NCBI GenBank assembly: GCA_964036155.1
Contig: OZ038422.1
Location: 26,001,201-26,065,200 of the forward strand
From: Diploscapter coronatus
Taxonomy: Eukaryota; Nematoda; Chromadorea; Rhabditida; Rhabditidae
Direction of reading: 5' to 3'
DNA length: 64,000 bases
This document shows, piece by piece, positions 36,342 to 49,200 of the stretch. The notes beneath the pieces are model-generated. The model ran no database searches, was not told where the DNA came from, and saw only the letters and a list, made by a program, of their open reading frames with translations. A program made the translations under genes and the position numbers. How positions within the stretch are numbered: the stretch's first letter is position 1; each line of letters starts with the position of its first letter.

Positions 36342-39300
36342 ATGAGTCAGGAAGAAGACGGAGATGACGAATTTGAAGATGCGTTGGATCCTGAAGAAGT
36401 TTTGAAAAAGAAGCCTGGAATATCAACTACGGCGTTCACACCAGCGAGAAAAGTGGAACAAGAAGAAAATGGGGCGGACTTCAAACAAGGAAGAGTGCTG
36501 ACGAGCACACCCAGAAAACCGTTTGGGGTAATTATTTGTATTTTTTGAGATTATGTAGAAAATCTTTATAAACATTTTATTTTCCCTTCCAATCATAAGT
36601 TTTTCAGGCAAACCAAGAAACCGAGCACCAATTCGCGGTACCAAGAACTCCCCATCTTCCTGTAAGAAATTCTGATTGTTTTCTTATTTTTATTTTTTAA
36701 AGAAAGATAAATTTTCAGGATTCCGCAGCCTCGAGAAGAGAAAGGGTTTCCGCGTTGAGGAAGAGGATGAATTTGGAATTCGGCATGCGGGAACAGACTC
36801 CAGTGATTTCGAGCTCAATGGGTGGGTTTTGGCAACTTAAGAAAAGCTGACCTTTCGAATTTGTTTCAGCAGACGCGGCCGACACGATGAGTGTCGCGAG
36901 CGAAGCCACCAGTCTACATTCCTGGCACAGACGCGTTCTCAACGGGCCCGATAATTTGGTACGCTTTTCCCAAAAAAATCTTTCAAATTTCTTTTTATTA
37001 TTCTAAAACCAAAAAATAGAAACTTGGCAACACTTCTATGGAAAATTTTGAATCCCAAGTCTTAGAGTTATATTTTCCGAAGAAAAAACCATATAAAAAT
37101 TTCAAAAATGAGAGAGTCTTCCATTTTCAAACTGAAAAGTGGGGTCTTTTATTTGCAATTTCAGGTGGTCCAACCGTCCGACAGCATGTCGACGCGAGCA
37201 GCCTCTACCATCGGTCCCCCTCCATCGATGTTCTCCCCGATGTCCAATCCATCGAATTGGAATTCACCTATAAACCCCAAAGACCAATGGAATATCGATG
37301 AGGTTGATGAGCCGGAGGTAGATTTTATCATTTTTTTAATTTAACTTTTTGTAAGCAATAAAACAATGCGCATAACACGTGCAAAAGAAAGCTCGAGAAA
37401 TAGCAAATGATTAGAGGCATTTTACCACCCTTAGGAAATTAAAAATTGTCAATTTTAATGCTTATTTAATTTCAGTGCTACTACTCTCCAGTGACCCACA
37501 TTGAAGCGGCTAGTCCTGGACCCTCAACATCATCAATTGGAATAGCGCCGGTGCCGATGCCGAGGTATTTGGAAAATTGAAAAGCTAAAAGAATCAATTT
37601 CCATAAAATTAAAATTTCTAAAAATAGCAGACTTAAAAAAAAAAATTCAGATCCGCCCTCTCCCCACCCATTCATCCTCCGCCAATTTCTTCCTACGTTA
37701 CCCCTCCACCCTTGCCGCCAAGAAATCCCACTCTTCGTTTGCCAGACCCAGTGAACGTGTCTCAAACCGGGTTGGAGGAAAAGCTTTCCGATGATCAGCT
37801 CAGGAAACAATCCGCCGAAAGTGTCACGGAAAGCGTCAAAAGGATCGATGCTAGGTGTGTGTTTTATTTAACTTGTATTTAAAATAACTTTCCATAGAAA
37901 ATATTTAGGATTATTTTTTAATTTAGTTTCTTATTGTTTTCAGAACGTCATCAGACTCAGTGTCATCCCACGATTTCAGTGGCACGAGGAGAAAGGGACA
38001 TGCGAAGACGAACTCTCTGGATAGGGGCCTGACCCTGGCGAAAGTTATCAAGGTAAGAATTACAAACAAAAAAAGCAAAGGTTGATATTCTTTTTCGACA
38101 ACTATTCAAGCTTCTTGTAGCTTTTCTTCAAAAATACAAAAATAGATTACTGTAGCTTGTGAAACGTGAATGATTACTGTAATTTTTTTGTCAGTCTGGT
38201 CCCTTCCCTCCGCCCGCCTCATCATCAAAGTCGAACTCCCTGACAAGGCAAGGGGACGTGAACGGTCAAGCAAATGGCTACGAGGGCGAATCTGAAGGAG
38301 AAGAAGATAAAAGGATCGGGGCCGCTCAAGGGATCATCAGGCAGATCACGACGGGATTGGATGATGAGCAGGGAAATCATGTGAGTAATTTTTGGTTTTT
38401 TTTTTCAGAAATTTTGGAAAAAAACTGATAAAGATGGAAATATAATAACCTTTCGAAAGCCCATTATTGATTTTTTTAAAAATAAAAATGGCATCTTTTT
38501 CTAAAAAAAACGTTTCTTTAAAGAAAATTTTCTGAAATTTGTATAATTGGGTTTTTTTTCTATTTTTTGAAATTAAATTATTATATTTTAACATTTCAGG
38601 AACCAGCAATGACATCGGCAACCCTGGACGTGATCGCGTCGTCGAGTGCTGAGTCCACTTCCTCTTCGGGAAAATCCAACCAGAACAAGCCGAATAAGGT
38701 GGGGGATTACTGTAGATTTTCCCCGTAAAATGAGGATAAAATAGGACGACTGTAACTTTTAAAGAAAACGTTTTTCAGTCCGGTACCACTTCAAAAAATA
38801 GTCTAGAAGGTTCAGTACCAAAGATTCCGAAGAGACAAGACTCCTCTGATTCCCGTCCCAAAGCTGCCACTCTCCCCAACATAGGCAACACTGTCCGACC
38901 TCCTGAATTCCTGACGATAATGGATCCAACGCTGTCGGCCTCAAGAAGTCATGAGTTCGTGGCGACACCACCCCTGGTTGTGACGGCTCCAATAGACCCA
39001 ATCACAAGGGACGTGGAGAGACGGATGAGCATGAAACGGGACATCGATCATAATAAGTGAGTTTCCAATTTATTACTTTGACGTTAGGATTCGGAAGTCT
39101 TAACGGTAAGGAAAGATGACGTCGAAAAACTCTGAATTTTAGTGACGACACCCATTCTGAAAGAGGCAGCACGGTATCGAGTCTGGAGCATGCGAAATCG
39201 CTGGCCAGGAATTATGGAAACTACGCATCGACTCTGTTGAGGGGAGCTTTCCAGAAAGTGCGCACCAAAGTCGGGTGAGTTCGAGACATTTTTAAAAGTC

Positions 39301-41870
39301 GATTTTTTCTAAAAATTTCTGATTGATACAAATTTTCAGAGGTGTTCAGAATTAGTTTCACTAGAAAACTAATTGAAAACAGATTAAAAATGAATCAATC
39401 CCTGAAAAGTTCCATTTAAATATATATAAATTCAGGCACTCGTCAAACGCGACAAAAGAGGAGATAACCTCTGATTCAGAAGGGGAGCAATCCGATGGAG
39501 GGGCGAACGGAGTCGAGCAACCTACCACCTCGGGATCGACCCCGGGAAGCATCGTCAGACCAAGGAAGGCGAAAAAGGGACCCTTTGACTTCGAGAATCT
39601 GAGACTATATCAGGTTTGTTTTTTCAATATTAAAAATATGCTCCTTCTAAAAACGTTTATGCAGTATTTTTAAAGAGAAACACTTCTTTAAAAATGCATT
39701 TTTAGGAACTCAGCAACGAGCATACGGGAGCGGTTTGGTGCGTGCGGTTTTCTGTCTGCGGCCGACTTTTGGCGACCGCCGGCCAGGATGCGATTCTGCG
39801 GGTCTGGGTCGTGAAGAGTCATCTCAGATACTTTACGGATATGAGAGAGAGGTGAGCTTTCTTTGCATTTTAATTTCTTAAAAGCAAAAAAAATCTTAAA
39901 AATATGCTTGCCTCACTAATAAGATGATTTTTGAATCTTTTGTACTTTATCAGGAACTTGCAGCGATTTGTTCAAGAGCTTGTTTTCAGGTACCAACAGA
40001 AGACGGACGCTTGCCGTTCCGCATCCGACGTCTTCGAAGCTACCATTGGTGACTTGGAACGACCGCCTTCCTCAGCGGAAAGCCAAGCCATGAGCGGTCA
40101 GACCACGAATGAACAAGAGGACGAAGAGGAAAATTCGAGTGGAAATGTTAAAAGCCTATTCTGCACCAAGCCTTTCGCGATTTTTAAGGTAAATTAGTTT
40201 TTTTTTTAGAAAATTTGAAAATAAACTTATTTTGATTTTAAAATTCCAGGGCCATACTGCCGATATCATGGACGTCTCTCTGTCGAAAAACTACTTCATC
40301 CTATCTTCTGGTATGGATCGGACCGTCAAATTGTGGCATCTCTCCAGAAGTGAATGTCTTTGTTGTTTCCAACATGTTGACATCGTCACTTGCGTCGCTT
40401 TTCTCCCAAAGGTATGTCTGTTTTTCGCCTTTTTAGACTTATGGATATTGCGACTAAGAAAGAAGACGCCCCACTTTGAGAGTTTTAGAATTTTGTAGAG
40501 AGGGTATTTTAGGATGACCGCTACTTCATCTCTGGATCCCTCGATGGAAAACTCCGACTTTGGCATATTCCAGATAAAAGGGTCGCAGTTTGGAACGAAG
40601 TCCAGGTAAATTTCAAAGTTTGAGAAATAAGCCAAATGAAATTGAATTTTCAGGTCAAGTTCATCACGGCGCTGGCCTTCGTGAAGGGTGGAAAATTCGT
40701 GGTCGTCGGGACCTACACTGGACGGTGCTATTTCTATACTACGGAGGTAAGGAAATTGATAAATAAAATTTTTCAAAAGTGACCATTTTCAGCAACTCAA
40801 ATACCACACAGTCGTTGATGTGAGGTCTTCCAGAGGCAAAAACGCCAAGGGTCACAAGATCACCGGTCTGGCCGTGCATGGAGACAAGCTGTTGGTTAGT
40901 GGAAATGGTTTTTGATTTGAAAATTAGCATTTCTTCAATAGAAAATCGTCTTGGAGATCGTTTTTCTCTAAAATTCAAACAAAAATGTTCATTTTCATGA
41001 AGATCGACTTTCTTCTAAATTAGAAATCTTAAAAGTGCAAAATTCTCGTATAAAGATATGTTTTTTTCTGAAATCTAAATAATTTAGGTAACTTCCAATG
41101 ATTCCCGCATCCGAATGTACGACGTGAGGGACAAGTCCTTGGCCTGCAAGTTCCGAGGAGCGACGAACGAGCACTCGCATATAAGGGCAGCGTTCTCCCA
41201 CGATGGAAAGCATATAATCTGTGGATCTGAGGATAAGTGAGTACACTTTTCACATTAAAAAAAATTCTTATCTGACTTCTTAAAAACGCTTTTTTACGAA
41301 TATAGCATTTTCCTGATTTGAAGACCTTTATTTAGTTCAAAAATTTTGAACCTAAAAATGTTCCAATAAATTGACTACTTTCCAGATTCGTCTACATCTG
41401 GAGAACATCGGATCTACCATCGACACTTTCTGTAAGAAAAGATCTAAACAACATGTGGGAGAGAATTCGGGCCCATACCGCATTGGTGTCAGTTGCGGTT
41501 TTCGCACCCAAACCTCAGGTAAATCGGATTTTCTCTTTCAAAAAATGTTCTCGCAAGAACTAAGAAATTCCAGATTTTCCTCGCAATGCTCGAGCCGAAG
41601 TCAAACGCCGTCGAACGCCAAATGTCTGTTTCACACCAACCTGCGACGGGACATGTAAGTTGAAAGATACCTAAAAAATACCCGGTTTTATAACTAAAAT
41701 ACTCGAATTTTATGCCTGCAATATTCCAATTTCATACCTGAATACCCGAATTTATATGAGTGAATTTTCAGGCCATCGTTTCCGCAGATAGGAATGGATG
41801 TATCAAAGTGTTCGTGAACCGGCCTCCAGAGATGAAAACCGGCCAGAGTTTGTTTTACTCGCAGGATTAA
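36342..41870 (+). CDS. sym-4: WDR44 / Rab11-binding WD40 protein
   Basis: The WDR44 (rabphilin-11) family binds Rab11-GTP and acts in endosomal recycling and tubule formation at ER contacts. The N-terminus MSQEEDGDDEFEDALD has the position and shape of the FFAT-like motif that starts human WDR44 (EEFYDAPED). A long Ser/Pro-rich disordered half follows, including a Pro-rich segment (VTPPPLPPRNP). The WD40 half begins at about 39705 (NEHTGAVWCVRFS, LLATAGQDAILRVW). It includes KGHTADIMDVSLSKN, SSGMDRTVKLWHL, FISGSLDGKLRLWHI, VTSNDSRIRMYDVRD and ICGSEDKFVYIW, and ends VSADRNGCIKVFVN. Splicing is in frame across more than 20 exons, about 1,000 aa, stopping at TAA 41868-41870. The C. elegans orthologue is sym-4, which I recall as adjacent to the vha-20 orthologue, as here. 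Confidence 0.9.
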
Positions 41871-42539
41871 GGTTACGGTAGTCTTCAAAGATTACTGTAA
41901 CTTTCTTTTCTCTTCAAAATGACAGACTATCCCTTGGCAATATGAGAATGATGAACTGTATTTTATGGAAACAAAAACGACTTCTAAAGCGCCTTTTTCT
42001 TCTTTTTTATTTGATTTCGTCTTGAAGTTCACTTTTTGAAAGGGTTTGTTTTTAATTCTATCCACTTGAAAATAGCTAATTTTAATGATATTCCTTCTTA
42101 GCAGCTTTTTCTAATTTTTATTCGATTGCGGGTTACCTTTGACAAATCTACGATAGGGGGTTGATTTTGTTTTAAAAGAGTGATCAAATTTTCAAGAAAG
42201 TGGATCAATCCCCTTGTGTTTTTTTTCTAAAAATTAGCCAATATTCAAGATGCCTTATTAATTTCTTTGCTAGAACAAATCTTATTCATTTTTCAGAGAC
42301 TTATTCAAGCATTGTGATTTTTAAAAATTTTATCGAGTTAGGTCCAGAATCCGAAAGATTAGACCTAACTCGATAAACTTACCTACTGTGCTATTTATTA
42401 GACATAAGAAAATGGGTCAAGATTACTGTAATTTCTTTCCAAAAATAACGTTTGAAACGTTGAAATACCTGAACAATCGATATTTATCGATTTTTTTTTT
42501 TAATTTTATACAACGCCATTTTTCAGTGCGCAAGAAACG
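41871..42539. other. spacer between WDR44 and the ATP6AP2-like gene
   Basis: 669 bases on the same strand, with a U-rich middle, ending in an acceptor (TTTTTCAG) 13 bases before the next ATG. This would fit SL2-type trans-splicing within an operon. It contains the perfect stem-loop listed separately and two ATTACTGTAA/C motifs. Confidence 0.5.
42329..42377 (+). other. perfect 16-bp stem-loop in the WDR44 to ATP6AP2 spacer
   Basis: TTTATCGAGTTAGGTC at 42329-42344 is exactly reverse-complemented at 42362-42377, with a 17-base loop. It is too short for a typical worm pre-miRNA. It could be a 3' UTR or intercistronic RNA structure, or a small inverted-repeat relic. Confidence 0.7.
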
Positions 42540-43072
42540 ATGAACAGATATCTGATTTTGGCGTTCGTCGTACTGACCTACATCAGCTTGAGAGGTAAAC
42601 ATTTTAAAATAATCAATTAAAGTAAACTAAATTTCCAGTGAACGCCCAGCTGCCGGAACCCCAAACTCCCGAGGAAAAAGAGTTGGCCCGATGGCGTCAA
42701 GAGCTCAAAGTCTATGCGTTCACCAGTCAGGTAGGAAAATGAAAAAAAAAACAACCAAAAATCGACAATTTTTAACAACGCGATTTACGTAAATTACGGT
42801 TGTAAGATTAGAACATTAAAGTATTCTTCCAGGACTACCCCGCCATGTTCGCTATCTTCGCCGGACTGATCATCGTTCTCGTTTTGGTGAGATTTTCCTT
42901 CTATTTGAAAATTGATATTTTAACGTTTGTAACCTCAAAAATTTATCTCTTCAAGAAAATTCTGACACCTTTTCAGGCCCTGATCTATATCGTGGTAGGC
43001 ATGATGTCGATGGACCCGAGCAGAGACTCGATAATCTACCGTATGACGACCACGCGAATGAAGAGGGACTAA
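42540..43072 (+). CDS. vha-20: ATP6AP2-like V-ATPase accessory protein (C-terminal type, 98 aa)
   Basis: Four exons, from 42540-42594 to the TAA at 43070-43072, encode 98 aa. The layout is a signal peptide (MNRYLILAFVVLTYISLRVNA), a short charged lumenal stretch, one transmembrane helix (FAIFAGLIIVLVLALIYIVV) and a cytosolic tail [20 protein letters not shown]. The tail closely matches the invariant end of the prorenin receptor ATP6AP2 ([21 protein letters not shown] family), which contacts the V-ATPase Vo ring. The large lumenal ectodomain of vertebrate ATP6AP2 is absent. I believe the worm gene R03E1.2 (vha-20) is the counterpart, and its neighbour in C. elegans is sym-4. ATG is 13 bases after an acceptor. 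Confidence 0.88.
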
Positions 43073-43566
43073 ATAATCGTGTCGCGATTTTGCAAAATTT
43101 GTTTCTCAAAGCCACACCCATTATCGATCTTTTTTAAAATTTTAACAAAATTCTATGAATCTTCCAAGAAATTATCTTATAGAAGTCTTTGACAAACCAG
43201 GTAAATTTGTATTCAAGTTCTGATTTTTTGAGTTCTTTTGGAATTCGACAAAAAATCCTCTCGACCAGGCGATTTCACTTATTTTTGTTCTTTGAATTTT
43301 TCAAGATGTAAAAGTTCTACCCACATTCCATAGAATCTGTGTTTAGATATTGATTTTTGTGACTAGTCTTTTACCGTCATTTTTAATTAAACACAAATGA
43401 CGCCATCAAATTTTTTTTTTATCTATTTTTCATAGGAGTATTTATGAAAACTACGAATAAAGAGATTTTTTACTTATTTTCAAAGATTTTTCGGAGAATA
43501 TTGGTTCGTATCCTTGTAAATTTTCTGGCGGATTTTGTCGCTTTTAGGAAATTTTTAGTCTTTCAG
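43073..43566. other. spacer between ATP6AP2-like and D2HGDH genes
   Basis: 494 bases, AT-rich, ending in the acceptor GTCTTTCAG directly before the D2HGDH ATG. An open frame starting at 43444 runs through it but has the composition of non-coding DNA up to that acceptor. Confidence 0.5.
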
Positions 43567-45969
43567 ATGATGCTTCAGAAAATTCTCAAGGCAGTGAAAA
43601 TTTCGACCCGTCTTGCTTCAACAAGTCCAAGATCAGAATTTTCGATCTTGTCAGGTAAATCACCTTGTTCTGTAAAAACATGAAAATTACTGTAGCTTCT
43701 TAGAAAGAACGTCACTTTTCAAAGTTACGCTTTATCTTCAGACTCCGACATATCCTATTTCGAGCGAATTTTGCCGAAAGGAAGCGTTAAGACCGATTCA
43801 GAAGATGTGAAGGAGTATAATATCGATTGGATGAAGCAGTATGAAGGTGAGATTTTATATATCCTCTTTAAAATAGACTTCATATATCCATTTCTATCAA
43901 AACGAATTTTATATATACCTTCTTCCAGGTTATGGTAAATGCGTCCTCCTCCCCACTCATGAAGATCAAATTAGCGAAATCTTGAAGTACTGTATGAAGA
44001 AAAAGTTAGCGTTGGTTCCCCAAGTTTGGAACTGCTTATTTTTTAAAATTAACATAAATTCTGCAGGCAGGAAATACGGGCCTAGTCGGAGGCTCGATCC
44101 CGGTCCACGATGAAATTGTGCTCTCCGTGAAAAAGCTGAAAAATTTCAGGGACTTCGATAGAGAGCAAGGTTGGAATTTTTTAAAAATATAACAAAAAAT
44201 TCTGATTTTTCAGGTGTGCTCACTTGCGACGCTGGTTTCATTCTACACGATCTAGATGAGTATGTCAAGGAATTCGGGTGAGTATATTATCCTTGTAGAA
44301 AACTTTAAAAATAGAATTTCACTTATTCTATAAGAAAATTAATTTAGTTTTAGAAGTTTGTACTACAGGTTCAAAACTTATAGAATTTAAAAAATATGAA
44401 ATTTTTTGCTAATCCTTCAGGTACATGATGCCATTCGACCTGGGTGCGAAGGGCTCTTGTCTGATTGGAGGAAATATCTCTACGTGCGCCGGAGGGATTA
44501 GACTCCTGAGATACGGGTCCCTGCATGCTCATTTGCTGGGGCTACATGCGGTAAATTTTCGAATTTTTCTGAGTTACTGTAGCCTTCCTGATAATTTTTG
44601 TTCATTTTTATTGAAATCCAAAAGGAAATTTAATTAGAAAGGAGTTTACTATAGATTTTTATTTGAGAAAGTGGAAAATTTTTACTTGTTTAGGTTTCAG
44701 GTTATTCCAAATGAAAAAGGCGAAATTCTGAGACTTGGATCAATTTTGCCGAAAGACAATACAAGCCTTCACTTGCATCATCTGTTTCTTGGGTCTGAAG
44801 GCCAGCTTGGAGTTATCACTCGAGTCACTTTGAAAACCGTGCCCAGGCCGAAAAGTGTGCAGAGTGCGATGTTAGGTATTTGTTGTAATTTTCTTCATGG
44901 CAAATAAGTTCATTCAGGCACAAACTCCTTCAAAAATGTCCGGGAACTACTCGCTCTGGCGAAAACTCAATTGGCTGAGGTTTGAAAATGTTTGAAAATT
45001 AAACGAAGAATTTCCCAGATTCTATCTTCGTTCGAATTTCTGGACCGAGACACGATGAACTGTTTGGAAGATAATTTGCAACTGAAGGATGTTCTACCCA
45101 CAAAATCCGAATTCAACGTTCTGGTCGAAACTTCGGGTATTTTTTCAACTTTTTTTTTTTCAAAGATTTAGATTTTCAGGCTCAAACTCCGAGCATGACA
45201 AGGCAAAAGTGGAGAATTTTCTGCAGGATTGTATGGACAAAAACTTGATTGATGATGGGATTTTGGTGGGTTTGGATTTTAAAAAATTTAATAAATACAA
45301 TTAAAAAAATAAATTCAGGCCGAGTCAGTTTCCGAAGCACAGACCATGTGGAGGCTGAGAGAAGACGCTCCGGTGGCCGTTTCAAGGGACGGCTATGTCT
45401 TCAAACACGACCTGTCTTTGCCACTCGAGCATTTCTACGAACTTACTGAGGTAAGTTGAGATTTTCAAAACTTTTTATTTTATGGAATAATTTAAATAGA
45501 ATTGTTTTAACTTTGCATAAAAATGCTATCTTCACGTATGAAGCATTCAAAAGTTTTATAAATTTTTTAGACGTGCCGCGAAAAATTCGGGAAAATGACG
45601 AAAAGAATCTCCACGTATGGGCATGTAGGCGACGGGAATACGCACCTGAACATCACGATAAGCCGGGGCGACGATCATGAAAAATTATATAAATGGTCAT
45701 TTTTTAAGTTTTGTTTCCTTTCGTAAATTTGTAATTTTTTCAGCCTCTACCCCTTCATCTATGAGTGGACGGTAAAGCATGGCGGTTCGATTAGTGCCGA
45801 GCATGGAATAGGTAATTAACTTTTTATTTAAAAATGATTTTTATTCTCAGGAAGAATGAAACGCCCCTACGCCCACCTAGGAAAAGATTCCGCGGAACGG
45901 GACACGGTAATCAGGCTCAAGAAATTATTTGACCCCTCGGGTGTTCTCAATCCTTACAAAATGTTCTAG
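43567..45969 (+). CDS. dhgd-1: mitochondrial D-2-hydroxyglutarate dehydrogenase
   Basis: An FAD flavoenzyme that oxidises D-2-hydroxyglutarate to 2-oxoglutarate in mitochondria. The start [18 protein letters not shown] is a basic amphipathic presequence placed right after an acceptor. The FAD-binding PCMH domain shows [50 protein letters not shown] and [13 protein letters not shown]. The C-terminal FAD-oxidase domain has the metal-binding [10 protein letters not shown] and EHGIGRMKR. About 14 exons, around 480 aa, ending NPYKMF and TAG 45967-45969. 2-oxoglutarate links it to the IDH3B gene earlier in the window, though that may be coincidence. Next gene starts 246 bases downstream on the same strand. 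Confidence 0.93.
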
Positions 45970-46214
45970 AGGCCAATGTCTTTATTGTTAATTTCTGACC
46001 CATAGAAATCTGTTGGTCAATATGGGTAGATTCTTTATTTCTGCTTTGCCAAATCTATGAAATAATGCTGGTCGGTACAAATAAACTTCTTCTATGTTAT
46101 TTTACCTGAGTCCAAAGATGGTTCGTTATTCCATGAAATTTCTGTACTTGTCGTCGTCATTTTTCAGATTCCAAATTTGACACCAATGTTTCAGATCCAG
46201 AAGGCCCAACGACG

Positions 46215-49200
46215 ATGTTTTTCCTGGCACCAAAATTACCCTATTCCACCGTAATCCGGCTGTCGTTTCGTCGCTACGTCGCTTCAACCTCATCGTCGTC
46301 AAATGCGAAGCCGCAAAGAAGAACGTTGCCTGATGGTGGGAATTCTTACGATCTTTGTTTGAAATGGATATAGAACATTTTTTTCATTTATTTTTGAAGA
46401 AAAAATTCGGCTATATAGAATTTCATTTTTTCAGACGGCAAAACCCTGCACGATTTTATCGCTGAAGATGCCAAGAGGATCCGAAAACGGCATCCGAACA
46501 TCGTGCCCTCGGTAGAGGAAACCAATTCGTACCTTGACCCTGAACTATTTTCCGGGAAGAATTTGAAGGGTGATTTTTAAAAAATTTACTCTTTTCAATT
46601 AACGTTTCTAATGTATTTTTCAAATGTTCGCTAAACTAACTATATCTTCCAGGAATTTATTGTTTTTATTTATTTTAATTTTAAAAATTTGATTCTTTAA
46701 TTTTCAGTCCACTACATCACATACGGCTGTCAGATGAACGTCAACGATATGGAGATCGTCAGATCGGTGATGAAAACCGCGGAATATACTGAAGTCGAAG
46801 AAATCAAAATGGTGGGATTTTAGGAGATCTACCAAAAATGGCATAATTTTGGAATACTGTAGGCCGACGTTGTGCTTCTGATGACGTGCTCGATACGGGA
46901 CGGCGCCGAACAAAAGGTCAAGACGATGCTACACCAAATCAAGAAGAATTCATCGAAGAAGAAGTTCGTTGGAGTTTTGGGTGAGTTATCATACATCCTT
47001 AGATTTCATATGTCCCCTTTTAAAAGGATCTCGTATATTCTTATTTTCAGGATGCATGGCAGAGCGAGTCAAACACGAATTGATTGAAAGAGGAAAACTA
47101 GTGGACGTGGTAGCAGGTAAAATTTGATATAACTACCCAAAAAGTTAAAAATAGCTTCATTTTTACCAAAAATGAGAGTAGGACTTACTAAAAATGGTAG
47201 AATTTCTACCAAAATAATTCTATCACATTATACCAAACATGATACCTTTTCCTACCAAAATGGCACCCTTTTTACCAAAATTAGAAATTTCTAGGTCCCG
47301 ATTCCTATCGTGACTTGCCGCGTCTATTGGCCGTAGCTCGCGGGGGCTCTTCTGCAATCAACGTGCAGCTGTCTTTGGATGAGACCTACGCGGACGTGGT
47401 TCCAGTCAGACAAGACGAAGCAGCAAGGACCGCCTATGTGTGGGTCTTTTATTATTTTTTTTCTAATTTTGATATAGAAGAACCCCTTAAAATTAAAGAG
47501 TTTCTTAATAGACGTAATCTCAGGAAGTATAGATATCAATTTTTGAAAATCCTGAATGTTTGTTATTTCAGAGAAGTATAAATATAAACTAGCAATTAGA
47601 AAAATTTAGAAAATTCAGTAAACTTGTATTTGGAAATAAAAGACATTCTAGGGGTTTTTCAGATCTATTATGCGGGGCTGCGACAACATGTGCACGTACT
47701 GTATCGTGCCGTATACAAGGGGACGAGAAAGGAGCCGACCAATAGACTCGATAGTGGAGGAAGTTATCAGGCTTAGGGATGAGGTGAACATTTTCTCATC
47801 ATTATTCTTTGAATTCAATTTTTTCAGGGTATCAAACAAGTTACCCTTCTCGGCCAAAATGTGAATTCATATCGAGATTTGTCGGAGTCGGTCCATTCTT
47901 ACGACCCATCAATACCTTCGACATCGACTGTGCCGGGGTTCAAGACGGTCTACAAGTAATTTATCGTTTTATACTTTTCTTTTTTCATTTTATTCTCATC
48001 TTTTAAAATTTGTTAAATTTCATTTTCAGGCCAAAAATTGGAGGTCGAACCTTTCTGCACCTTCTGGATCGGCTCTCAAATGTCGCACCCGAAATGCGAT
48101 TCAGATTTACGTCGCCGCATCCCAAAGATTTTCCGCTTGAGGTTGGAATTTAAAAAAAAAAAAAAATAAGATGTTCATTTTTCCGGAATCAGCCCCAAAT
48201 AATTGAAATCTTTATGCATAACTCTAGATATAAAGAAAATTTGCCATAATTTGAAAAACCGACTTTACCGAAAGTTGTTGATACATGATAACGTCGACCT
48301 AGTCTGAATAAATTTTTTAATCAACCCTAAGCTTTACGAATTTTTGATTTTTCAGCTAATTCATCTGATAAGAGACCGCAAGAACATCTGCAATCAACTG
48401 CATCTACCCGCGCAGAGTGGCGACGATCAAACTCTGGAGAGAATGGGCCGAGGCTACACAAAGGACTTGTATCTCAGACTGGTCCATGACATTCGGGAAG
48501 TGTTGCCGGGTAGTTTCTTTTTGAATTTTTATCTTCTAATTTATAGGAAATATATTTTCGGTAGAATTCATTTTGTAAAAATTAACCTTATATTTAATTT
48601 TTATATTTTTTCTTTAAAAATGATAAAAAAAAATCATTTTCTATGGAATATATGACGGAAGAAATGGTGAAGCTTAGAATTTTTAATTGTGATTTTTAGA
48701 AGTATCCTTCACATCGGATTTTATCGCCGGGTTTTGCGGTGAGACAGAAGAAGCTCACCAAAATACGGTCGATTTGGTTCGAGAAGTCAAATATTCGTTC
48801 ATCTACTCGTTTCCCTATTCCATGAGAGAGGTTGTTTTCATTTTTATATTTAGATTTATGACTTATGAACGATTATTTTTAAGACTACTTTTAGAGATTA
48901 TAAAAGTTTATTTTTCTATTCTAAAACTTACAAGGAATGCTCAACATATGAAGCGCTTAATTCCGGAAACGGTCCATATCATCTGGTAACCCAGGCCGTG
49001 GGCTGCTCAACGGTACCAATCTTATCGGCCCATACGGGCTTTACGCTGTAAACAACGGACGGAAAGTTTCCATGGCTCAGGCCTGCTGTCGCGCATCAAT
49101 TACACCGTTATTTCTCGATGGATTTCGAAAATTATTTTTTAAATAAATTTGAATTAGTCATACAGTAATGGGAAAAATATAATTAGTCCAAGTTTCAGAG

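Noticed and set aside
40291..40776. 161-codon minus-strand frame
   Set aside because: Antisense shadow of WDR44 WD40 exons.
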